From positions 1 through 5,822 of the forward strand of contig DNFL01000386.1 of assembly GCA_003486945.1 (NCBI GenBank): 5,822 nt of DNA, given 5' to 3'. Both the position numbers and the translations under genes were made by a program. The notes beneath the pieces are model-generated. The model was not told the origin of the DNA. It worked only from the letters and a program-made list of their open reading frames with translations, and ran no database searches. Below, in pieces: positions 1-5,558 of this stretch. Positions within the stretch are counted from its first letter, which is position 1; the number at the start of each line of letters is the position of its first letter. This stretch comes from Hyphomonas sp. (GTDB taxonomy: Bacteria; Pseudomonadota; Alphaproteobacteria; Caulobacterales; Hyphomonadaceae).

Positions 1-511
1 CCTCGCCCCCGCCCCCCCGCCGCCCCACCGCCGCCACAATCCGCTGAACGATGCGCAGCAGGTGATCATTGTCCGCAAAGCGCACCGGCGCGATCTGCAG
101 CTTGCCGCCCCGCTCGATGTAAACCTGGTTGCACCCGTTGATCAGGATGTCCGCAATGGAATCGTCCTTGAGCAGCGGTTCGATGGGGCCAAGGCCCGTC
201 ATCTCGTCCATCACCGCATCGGCAAAGGATGCCTCCTCCGCGGCCGACAGGGCCATCTCTTCCTTCCGGATGATCTCGCCGATGATGCCGCGCACACGCC
301 GGCGCATCGTCTCGTCATCCATCTTGTCGAGCGCCGAAAGATCCAGCTCATCGATCAGTTTGGCGTGGATGCGCAATTTCGCGTCCAGCAGGTCAAAGCC
401 CGAAGACGGCTCCGGCTTGCCGCGTGTTACAGGCGGCGGCGCCGCCACCTCCGGCGCCGCCACCTCCAGCGCTTCCTTCTTTACAGCGGGGGAGAAACCA
501 AACCGGCTCAT
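1..511 (-). CDS. cpaF: CpaF/TadA pilus assembly ATPase, N-terminal part (truncated by window edge)
   Basis: This is the start of the secretion ATPase that powers Flp/Tad pilus assembly at the cytoplasmic face of the inner membrane. 170 codons are present. After a low-complexity Ala/Pro/Glu tail (residues about 12-37) comes a helical region (about 39-95), then the typical CpaF N-terminal domain with GLGPIEPLL (107-115), a DILINGCNQVYIERGGKL run (121-138) and LLRIVQRIV (151-159). The Walker A and B motifs of the family lie further on, outside the window. The start is the ATG at 511-509, which overlaps the cpaE stop as ATGA; an AAGAAGG-like sequence inside the cpaE end may be its ribosome binding site. 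The last codons read GRRGGGGE, where the family, as I recall it, has GRR followed by a V/I-DESSP-type sequence, so bases 1-16 may be poor sequence. Identity as cpaF is supported by both sequence and operon position. Confidence 0.93.
   Translation of the reverse strand, partial: MSRFGFSPAVKKEALEVAAPEVAAPPPVTRGKPEPSSGFDLLDAKLRIHAKLIDELDLSALDKMDDETMRRRVRGIIGEIIRKEEMALSAAEEASFADAVMDEMTGLGPIEPLLKDDSIADILINGCNQVYIERGGKLQIAPVRFADNDHLLRIVQRIVAAVGRRGGGGE
437..467 (-). repeat. 15-bp tandem duplication in the cpaF 5' end
   Basis: Two perfect adjacent copies of a 15-bp unit (437-451 and 452-466, plus one more matching base) encode EVAAP twice, at residues 16-20 and 21-25 of CpaF. The repeat is in frame and lies in the unconserved linker before the folded part, so it probably only changes linker length. 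It could be a site of slippage variation between strains. Confidence 0.8.
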
Positions 512-1719
512 CTGCGGGCCTTCTTCACTTTTTTCTGCGGCGCCGGGGCCACCATCAGGCCCTCCGGCGCAAATTGGCGGACCATCTGGTCCACATCGCT
601 CACCAGCGGGCTCTTCGGTTTAACATCCGCAATCGGCCGGCCAAGGTTCACTGCTGTGCGTGCCGCGTCCCAATCCGAGGTGATGGTGATGTCGATCTTG
701 CGTTCAATCGCCTGCTCCGCTTTCTCCACCGGAAAACCGGCGCGGAACTGCTGTTTCTTGAACATCCGGTTCAGCACCAGATGCGACTTGTTCGCCTCAC
801 CGCGAAGCACATCGATATCCCGGCACATATCCGCCGCCGCATGCAGGCTCGGCACCGTCAGCTCACTGACGATGATCACCTGATCTACAGCTGCCAGCAC
901 CGGCTTCGTCCACGGCATCATGTGCCGCGGCATGTCGAGGATCACGAACGGAAACGCCGCGCAGGCCACATCCAGCAGACGCAGCACCGCCGCCTCATTC
1001 GCCAGCGCGTCCGCTTCCGGATTGCGCGGCGCCGCGATGATCGATACCCCGTCTTCATGCTGCCAGCACCAGGCCGCCAGCAGGCGCGCATCCAGCCGTT
1101 CCGGCGCATTCGACAGCGCCGCAAGATCGAGCTTCGGCACCGCCTCGAGGAAGGAGGCCGTCATGCCGTCAGCAAGGTTCAGATCGACAAGGCACACCTT
1201 GCCCGGACCAACCACACGGGCGAGCGCAAACGCACTCTCGATTGCAAGCGTCGAGACACCTGCCCCGCCCACTGCGCCGCGGAACGCCCAGCACACTGAG
1301 CTGCCCGGCTCATCCTTTTCCGCCGGCCTTTGCTCCGACAGGCGCTCAGCCGCCTCGGCGATGTCGCCCACCGACGCCGACATCGGCAGCACGTCCCATG
1401 CGTCCAGTTTCGACAAGGCACGCACCATATGCGCAGGCAACTGGTCCGACAGAACGATCACCGCCGTTGACGGGCGCTCGACTGCCAGCATCAGCAGCAG
1501 CTGGTCCCAGCCTGCCGCGCCCTGTTCAATCAGGATCAAACCGCCGCCATGGCGCAGCACCGCATCCGGCGGGGCCATCTGCGACAGGTCATGAAACGCG
1601 GCGCAAACCGGCTTCAGCACATCCACGCGGACCGGTCCGGCCAGCGCTGCCAGCGCCGGTACCGTGCCTGGTTCCGGCGCTGCAGCCGGTATTTCAGCCC
1701 TCTGGGCAAGCGCACTCAT
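508..1719 (-). CDS. cpaE: CpaE/TadZ-family pilus localisation protein with a degenerate Walker A
   Basis: This is a MinD/ParA-like protein of the Tad pilus locus; family members place the pilus machine at the cell pole. It has 403 residues: a variable leader (1-27), a receiver-like N-terminal domain (about 28-130, including LILIE at 61-65 and AVIVLSD at 86-92), and a SIMIBI-type domain from about 142. The Walker A region reads GAVGGAGVST (148-157), the A' region is VCLVDLNLADG (175-185) and the Walker B is FVILDMP (258-264). The usual KGGxGK[ST] is altered: both lysine positions are valine (V150 and V155), so ATP binding or hydrolysis may be changed. The protein ends in a basic tail (PQKKVKKARR). 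The ATG shares its A with the stop of the preceding small lipoprotein gene (TAATG), and GGAGG lies 9 bases upstream. Family and operon position agree. Confidence 0.9.
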   Translation of the reverse strand: MSALAQRAEIPAAAPEPGTVPALAALAGPVRVDVLKPVCAAFHDLSQMAPPDAVLRHGGGLILIEQGAAGWDQLLLMLAVERPSTAVIVLSDQLPAHMVRALSKLDAWDVLPMSASVGDIAEAAERLSEQRPAEKDEPGSSVCWAFRGAVGGAGVSTLAIESAFALARVVGPGKVCLVDLNLADGMTASFLEAVPKLDLAALSNAPERLDARLLAAWCWQHEDGVSIIAAPRNPEADALANEAAVLRLLDVACAAFPFVILDMPRHMMPWTKPVLAAVDQVIIVSELTVPSLHAAADMCRDIDVLRGEANKSHLVLNRMFKKQQFRAGFPVEKAEQAIERKIDITITSDWDAARTAVNLGRPIADVKPKSPLVSDVDQMVRQFAPEGLMVAPAPQKKVKKARR

Positions 1720-1985
1720 TACTCGGCGCCTCCGGTTCCACTGCTCGCCAGCTGTTTCGTCTGGCCCTCATTCAGCGCCTTCACGGCCGCCACGGCGCGC
1801 ACGCCGGAAGCCGCTTCCACCGCTTTCGAGTTCGGAAGGTTCACATCCCGCACCGCCTGCGCTTCAATATTCGCGCGCGTCGCATCGCCCAGCAGGCTTG
1901 CATTCTCGCTGTTCACCGTCTCGCATGCCGAAACAAGGCCAAGCGAAACGATTGCGGAAAAAATCAGTACACGTTTCATGGTCAT
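1719..1985 (-). CDS. Small lipoprotein in the cpaD position, possible minimal CpaD
   Basis: This 88-residue predicted lipoprotein has a basic start (MTMKR), a hydrophobic stretch (about 6-19) and a lipobox VSAC with Cys21; Glu rather than Asp follows the Cys, which favours outer-membrane sorting. The mature part has only about 68 residues and is helical in style. It lies exactly where cpaD sits in Caulobacter-type loci, between cpaC and cpaE, and overlaps both neighbours by one base, so it is surely part of the operon. CpaD lipoproteins usually have about 200 residues. From memory, the stretch ATRANIEAQ (35-43), an Asn-Leu-Pro turn, then ASGVRAVAAVKALNEGQTKQ (59-78) resembles the C-terminal tail of CpaD, so this may be a CpaD that has lost its core; a separate pilotin-like protein is the alternative. 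The ATG at 1985 is preferred over the one at codon 3 because it overlaps the cpaC stop (TGATG) and has GGGGA six to seven bases upstream. Confidence 0.85.
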   Translation of the reverse strand: MTMKRVLIFSAIVSLGLVSACETVNSENASLLGDATRANIEAQAVRDVNLPNSKAVEAASGVRAVAAVKALNEGQTKQLASSGTGGAE

Positions 1986-3283
1986 CAGTTCCCCGAAATC
2001 TGCATCGGATCTGCTACCGACTTGCCGAGCAGGAAGAATTCCGTATCTGTCGGCGCCGCAAAGGCATTCAGCGGCGAGGCAAGGCGGTCTCCGTGTGACA
2101 CCGGCTGCACAAGGCGCGGGATCACGATGATCACCAGTTCGCTTTCGTTGCGCTGATAGCGCTTGGATGAGAACAGCGACCCGAGGATCGGTACACTGCC
2201 GAGCCAGGGTGTCTGGCGCACATCGTTGGAGTAATTGTTCTGCAATAGGCCCGCGACCGCGAATGCCTGCCCGTCATGCAGCTCCACCGTCGTATCCGCA
2301 CGCCGCACAGAGATGCCAGGGATCTCGATATTCGCAGCCCGGATGCCATTGGCCCGGTCCAGCGCCGAAACTTCCGGCCGCACGCGCAGGTTCACCAGCC
2401 CGTCACCCAGAACTGTCGGCGTGAAATCGAGGCTCACACCAAACTTCTTGAACTCGATGGAAATCTCGTTGTCACGGCTCGCCACCGGTATCGGAAACTC
2501 ACCGCCGGCCAGGAAGCTCGCCGTATCGCCCGACAGCGCCACAAGGTTCGGTTCTGCCAGCGTACGGATCACGCCCTTCTGTTCCAGCGCGCGGATCTGC
2601 ACATCGATATTCTCGCCGCCGACATTCGTGAAAAGCGCCACGGTCTTCTCGGCAAGGCCGGAAACCGTCCCGCTTTCTGTTAGCGTGCGGAAATCATTCG
2701 CGTCCACCGAATTGCCGAAGCCGATCTCTCGGATCGCGCTGCGGCTCGCTTCCAAGAACCGCACTTCCAGCATCACCTGCTGGCTTTGCCCGACGGTCAG
2801 CCCGTTGGCCACCCCTCCCGGCACATGCCGCTCGGCCAGTTGCAGCGCCATGTCCGCCGCGGCCGCCGTCGTCACCCGGCCATCCAGGAACACGCCGTCA
2901 TGCACGGGATAAACTTCAATCGGCTCACCCGGCAACAGACGCTTCAGATCGCCGCGCAGCTCCTCGAGGCCGAGCTTCACCTCAACCTCGATCAGTTCGG
3001 AAATCCCGCCGGCCGCGTTGTATACGAGCACCGTCGTCGAGCCGGGCTTCTTTCCACGCAGGAAGAAGGAACGGTTGGATGTCGCCATCGCTTCGGCAAT
3101 CTCGGGGTCGGCCACCACGATGGTTGCAAAAGCGGAATCCGCTTCAACTACGGCCGACTTGCCTCGGCGCACTTCCAGCCGGTCGGCGCCCGGCGCTGCC
3201 GAACGCTGCGTCCAGGCCGCCGCCACCGGCGCCGCCAACAGCGCGGCAAGCGCGCTTACTGCAAGGATACGTGTACTGAGCAT
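1985..3283 (-). CDS. cpaC: CpaC/RcpA outer-membrane secretin of the Flp/Tad pilus
   Basis: This protein forms the outer-membrane channel for the pilus. It has 432 residues: a Sec signal peptide (1 to about 23, with an Ala-rich end before Trp24), a pilus-secretin N-terminal domain (about 34-102, with VVADPEIAEAM and FFLRGKKPGSTTVLVY), a short BON-like region (about 106-160) and the secretin domain (about 165-392). Hallmarks seen are QVMLEVRFLEA (169-179), TLAEPNLVALSGDTASFLAGGEFPIP (241-266), VSLDFTPTVL (283-292), and the secretin signature region TPWLGSVPILGSLF (358-371) followed by ELVIIVIPRLVQP. I start it at the ATG at 3283, which shares one base with the cpaB stop (TGATG) and has GGGGG 7 bases upstream. 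A GTG one codon earlier (3286) is possible but too close to that sequence. A C-terminal tail of about 40 residues follows the barrel region. Confidence 0.94.
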   Translation of the reverse strand: MLSTRILAVSALAALLAAPVAAAWTQRSAAPGADRLEVRRGKSAVVEADSAFATIVVADPEIAEAMATSNRSFFLRGKKPGSTTVLVYNAAGGISELIEVEVKLGLEELRGDLKRLLPGEPIEVYPVHDGVFLDGRVTTAAAADMALQLAERHVPGGVANGLTVGQSQQVMLEVRFLEASRSAIREIGFGNSVDANDFRTLTESGTVSGLAEKTVALFTNVGGENIDVQIRALEQKGVIRTLAEPNLVALSGDTASFLAGGEFPIPVASRDNEISIEFKKFGVSLDFTPTVLGDGLVNLRVRPEVSALDRANGIRAANIEIPGISVRRADTTVELHDGQAFAVAGLLQNNYSNDVRQTPWLGSVPILGSLFSSKRYQRNESELVIIVIPRLVQPVSHGDRLASPLNAFAAPTDTEFFLLGKSVADPMQISGN

Positions 3284-4158
3284 CACTGAGCCCCCAACTT
3301 CTTCGGTTCGCTACGGTCGACCGGCGCCGAAACCTGTTCGTCCTTGTTGCCGTTGATGACACGCACAGTCGTCGTCACCGGCGCCGTGCGCACAGTCCGC
3401 GGCTGCACCACGGGCTTCACCACAACCGGCTTCTCTTCGGTCACGGCCTGCACCATCGCCTCCTCGTCGCGGCTGATCAGGGCCAGGCCAAGCGCCGCAC
3501 GCTGGCTCGCCGCGCCCAGCGCGAGGGCATCCTCCGGCGTCACTTCCAGCGTCACCGTCTGCGACGGCTTTGCGCCTTCAAGGTTGGGATCAAACGTCTG
3601 GTCCACCGCCAGCACTTTCACATGCCGCAGCACCGGCCGCGCCAGGATGTTCGCTGAAACGCGCGCCCCTTCGGCGCGGCCATTGGCGTCTTCAAGGTCC
3701 ATGAACTCGTTCACGTCCACCCGGTCGCCGGGCAGCACGAAGCCGGAAACGCCGGTATCATTGCGCACGACAATCGACACTGCCCGCATCCCCGGCTTGA
3801 TCGCCGAAGCCAGCGTCAGCACCGAACCGGTCGTGTCGATCTTCGGCAGCAGCAGCGGCTCGCCCGGCACCATCAGCCCGCGCGAATAGGCTTTCGGTCC
3901 CAGATCGGAAATGTTGCGCAACGCGCCTTCCGGCACAGAGGCAAGCGGCCAATCCACTTCCTTGACGAATTCCGGATTGATCACCGCGCCCGGCTCCAAC
4001 GTCGCCGTCAGCACCAGCACTTTTGTCATCGCCACGGCCGGCGCGGCCTCGGCCTGTACGCTTTTCCCGTCATTCGCCAGGAAAGTTCGCCCGAAGAAAA
4101 TGGCGCCGGCGCCAAGCAATACCGACACGCCCAAACTGATCAGCGGTGCAGCTTTCAT
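3283..4158 (-). CDS. cpaB: CpaB/RcpC Flp pilus assembly protein with SAF domain
   Basis: This is a periplasmic, inner-membrane-anchored partner of the CpaC secretin. It has 291 residues: an N-terminal membrane anchor or uncleaved signal (6-27), a SAF domain (about 44-108, VLVLTATLEPGAVI then DWPLASVPEGAL and RGLMVPGEPLLLPKI), then the RcpC/CpaB core (about 118-230) with AIKPGMRAVSI, the conserved GFVLPGDRVDV (139-149), VKVLAVDQ (180-187) and VTLEVTPEDALAL (202-214). The C-terminal 50 residues are Val/Pro/Lys/Arg-rich and look disordered. The ATG at 4158 has AGAGGG eight bases upstream. It is the first gene of the operon seen here; its stop overlaps the cpaC start. In Caulobacter cpaA and pilA precede it, but here the upstream gene is a dehydratase. 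Confidence 0.93.
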   Translation of the reverse strand: MKAAPLISLGVSVLLGAGAIFFGRTFLANDGKSVQAEAAPAVAMTKVLVLTATLEPGAVINPEFVKEVDWPLASVPEGALRNISDLGPKAYSRGLMVPGEPLLLPKIDTTGSVLTLASAIKPGMRAVSIVVRNDTGVSGFVLPGDRVDVNEFMDLEDANGRAEGARVSANILARPVLRHVKVLAVDQTFDPNLEGAKPSQTVTLEVTPEDALALGAASQRAALGLALISRDEEAMVQAVTEEKPVVVKPVVQPRTVRTAPVTTTVRVINGNKDEQVSAPVDRSEPKKLGAQ

Positions 4159-4166
4159 TCTGATAG

Positions 4167-4172
4167 CCCTCT
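4167..4172 (-). promoter_or_regulatory. cpaB ribosome binding site next to a palindrome
   Basis: AGAGGG on the minus strand, 8 bases before the cpaB ATG. Its 5' two bases are also the last two of the 10-bp palindrome just upstream, so folding of the leader could affect access to it. Confidence 0.65.
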
Positions 4173-4192
4173 GCCGGCAGCATTCGGCTGCC
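4171..4192 (-). repeat. Overlapping inverted repeats in the cpaB leader
   Basis: Two mutually exclusive inverted repeats overlap here. One is a perfect stem of six (GGCAGC, loop ATTCG, GCTGCC; 4176-4192); the other is the perfect 10-bp palindrome CTGCCGGCAG (4171-4180). Both lie immediately before the cpaB ribosome binding site. No T-run follows, so neither is a Rho-independent terminator. A leader-RNA switch or a protein-binding site is possible but not shown. Confidence 0.55.
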
Positions 4193-4217
4193 TTCAGAGT
4201 GCAGTATGAACACGCGG

Positions 4218-4248
4218 ATCATAAGGGCAGTTGAAAACGAGTGGTTAA
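4218..4248 (-). promoter_or_regulatory. Weak candidate promoter for the cpa operon
   Basis: On the minus strand TTAACC (4248-4243), 19 bases, then TATGAT (4223-4218), which would start a transcript about 50 bases before the cpaB ATG. The spacer is long and the -35 is only TTGACC-like. TTAACCAC also resembles a CtrA half-site, so a CtrA-dependent promoter is conceivable. This is the best match I found in the 220-bp gap, but it is weak. Confidence 0.3.
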
Positions 4249-4378
4249 ATCTCGTCCGGGCACGGAAGGCACCGTTAACCAGGTTTTCATCCGGGGTTGC
4301 AGCAGTCTTAGCCTCGCCGGGGCGTTTTCCGGCACCGCCAGGCAGACCCCGTTAAGATTTCAGACACCATGGCGCGCC

Positions 4379-5368
4379 CTATCGCGCTGCAATCACAGGC
4401 GCAAATTCAGCCGCGTCGACATTCCCGCCGGTCACCAGCACACCAACGCGCGCGCCCTTCATTTCCCCCGGCATCCGGCTCAGCGCCGCCGCCAGCGCGG
4501 CCGCCCCACCTGGCTCCGCCACGATCTTCAGATGCCGGAATGCCGCCCGCATTGCGCCGCGTACCTCCTCATCGCTCACCCGCAGCCCGCCCGCCAGCAA
4601 CCGCTTTCCGATCGCGAAAGTCAGCTTGCCCGGCTCCGGCGTCAGGATCGCATCGCAGATCGAGCGTGTCCCCGGCGCATTCGCCACAATCGTTCCGCCC
4701 TCCAGAGAGAGCGCCCAGTCGTCATGCGCCTCCGGCTCTGCGGCCCATATCTTTGTCTGCGGCGACAGGCGCTCGAAGGCCAGCGCAATCCCGGTGATCA
4801 GCCCACCCCCGCCCGCGCAGCAGATCAGGTGATCCAGCGTCTCGCCCATCGCCTCCATCTGCCGTGCAAATTCCAACCCTGCCGTGCCCTGCCCGGCAAT
4901 GATGTGCTTGTCATCATAGCTCGGCACCACAACCGCGCCGCGTTCGGCCGCAATCCGCATACTGATCGCTTCGCGGCTCTCGGTGTTGCGGTCATACAGC
5001 ACCACCTCGCCGCCATCAGCGCGCACGCCCTCAACCTTCACCATCGGCGCATCGGACGGCATCACGATCACCGCCGGCATCCCCATCAGCCGCGCCGCCC
5101 GCGCCACGCCTTGTGCGTGGTTGCCGGACGAGAACGCGACCACGCCCGCCTTGCGCTCCTTCGGGGTTAACTGCGCCAGCCGGTTCGTCGCTCCGCGCAT
5201 CTTGAAACTGCCCGTCACCTGCAGGCACTCCGCCTTCAGGAACACACGCGCGCCCGCTGCCGCATCAATCGCGCCGTGGCTCAGCACCGGTGTCTCGCGC
5301 ACATACCCCAACTGACGCTGCGCGGCAGCCACTACATCATCAAACGTCGGAAGGTCGGAATCGCTCAT
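4379..5368 (-). CDS. Threonine/serine dehydratase, PLP fold type II (serine-racemase-like)
   Basis: This predicted cytoplasmic PLP enzyme deaminates threonine or serine to 2-oxobutyrate or pyruvate, and may also racemise serine. It has 329 residues, the length of the catabolic TdcB/serine racemase class; there is no C-terminal ACT-type regulatory domain as in biosynthetic IlvA. Visible motifs: the PLP lysine K56 in GSFKMRGA (53-60), the substrate loop SSGNHAQG (80-87), the phosphate-binding GGGG loop (186-189), EPGGAAAL (285-292) and TGGNVD (313-318). Ser81 aligns with the re-face acid/base serine of eukaryotic serine racemase, and E211 and D217 in AEPEAHDD align with its divalent-metal ligands, so a metal-activated dehydratase/racemase is plausible. 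The ATG at 5368 has no clear ribosome binding site. It appears monocistronic: a terminator lies upstream, and 220 bp separate it from cpaB with no clear terminator between. Specificity cannot be settled from sequence. Confidence 0.92.
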   Translation of the reverse strand: MSDSDLPTFDDVVAAAQRQLGYVRETPVLSHGAIDAAAGARVFLKAECLQVTGSFKMRGATNRLAQLTPKERKAGVVAFSSGNHAQGVARAARLMGMPAVIVMPSDAPMVKVEGVRADGGEVVLYDRNTESREAISMRIAAERGAVVVPSYDDKHIIAGQGTAGLEFARQMEAMGETLDHLICCAGGGGLITGIALAFERLSPQTKIWAAEPEAHDDWALSLEGGTIVANAPGTRSICDAILTPEPGKLTFAIGKRLLAGGLRVSDEEVRGAMRAAFRHLKIVAEPGGAAALAAALSRMPGEMKGARVGVLVTGGNVDAAEFAPVIAAR

Positions 5369-5377
5369 GGCGCGACT

Positions 5378-5404
5378 GTTTAGCTATCCCGGCTGCGAAC
5401 ACAA
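5378..5404 (-). promoter_or_regulatory. Candidate promoter of the dehydratase gene, possibly giving a leaderless mRNA
   Basis: On the minus strand TTGTGT (5404-5399), 14 bases, then GCTAAAC (5384-5378). This resembles the alphaproteobacterial housekeeping pattern (TTG-rich -35, 10-14 bases, GCTANAWC -10). Only nine bases separate the -10 from the dehydratase ATG, so transcription would begin at or within a few bases of the start codon. The lack of a Shine-Dalgarno sequence there fits this. Confidence 0.45.
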
Positions 5405-5434
5405 ACGAAAAGCCCGCCGGAATAACCGGCGGGC
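5401..5434 (-). terminator. Rho-independent terminator after galU
   Basis: A perfect 9-bp GC-rich stem (5434-5426 pairing with 5420-5412) with a 5-base loop is followed on the minus strand by TTTTCGTTTGT. The T-rich side is on the low-coordinate side, so it stops minus-strand transcripts coming from galU, about 125 bases after the galU stop. On the plus strand the stem is followed by CTCCCC, so it is not a terminator in that direction. Confidence 0.85.
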
Positions 5435-5452
5435 CTCCCCCACAGCCGGCAA

Positions 5453-5471
5453 CCGTTTGTCCCCCAAACGG
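5453..5471. repeat. Perfect hairpin in the galU 3' region
   Basis: CCGTTTG, loop TCCCC, CAAACGG: a perfect stem of seven in the untranslated region between the galU stop and its terminator. No T-run follows on either strand. It may protect the mRNA 3' end or form part of a larger fold; no function can be assigned. Confidence 0.5.
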
Positions 5472-5558
5472 CCGCCATCTCCGCTGGCTGCGCGTCCTGT
5501 AGAACGCACTGCAGCATTCGTGTGGGGAGGTTTATGCAACGCCCGTGCCGGAGCGCCC

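Noticed and set aside
62..1299. Long plus-strand open frames opposite cpaF and cpaE
   Set aside because: They are rich in Arg, Ala, Pro and His, have no recognisable domain, and lie antisense to clearly conserved genes; this is typical of GC-rich shadows.
3284..3286. GTG as the cpaC start
   Set aside because: The next codon is an ATG with better spacing from the GGGGG sequence and a TGATG overlap with cpaB; the GTG would add only one residue.
4245..4278. Full CtrA box
   Set aside because: The two TTAA elements are 26 bases apart rather than 7, so only half-sites remain.
4316..4333. Possible terminator after the dehydratase (GCCGG, 8-base loop, CCGGC)
   Set aside because: The stem has only five pairs and no T-run follows on the minus strand.
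4241..5170. 309-codon plus-strand open frame across the intergenic gap and the dehydratase
   Set aside because: Its protein has shadow-type composition and most of it is antisense to a complete conserved enzyme; no homologous motif is seen.
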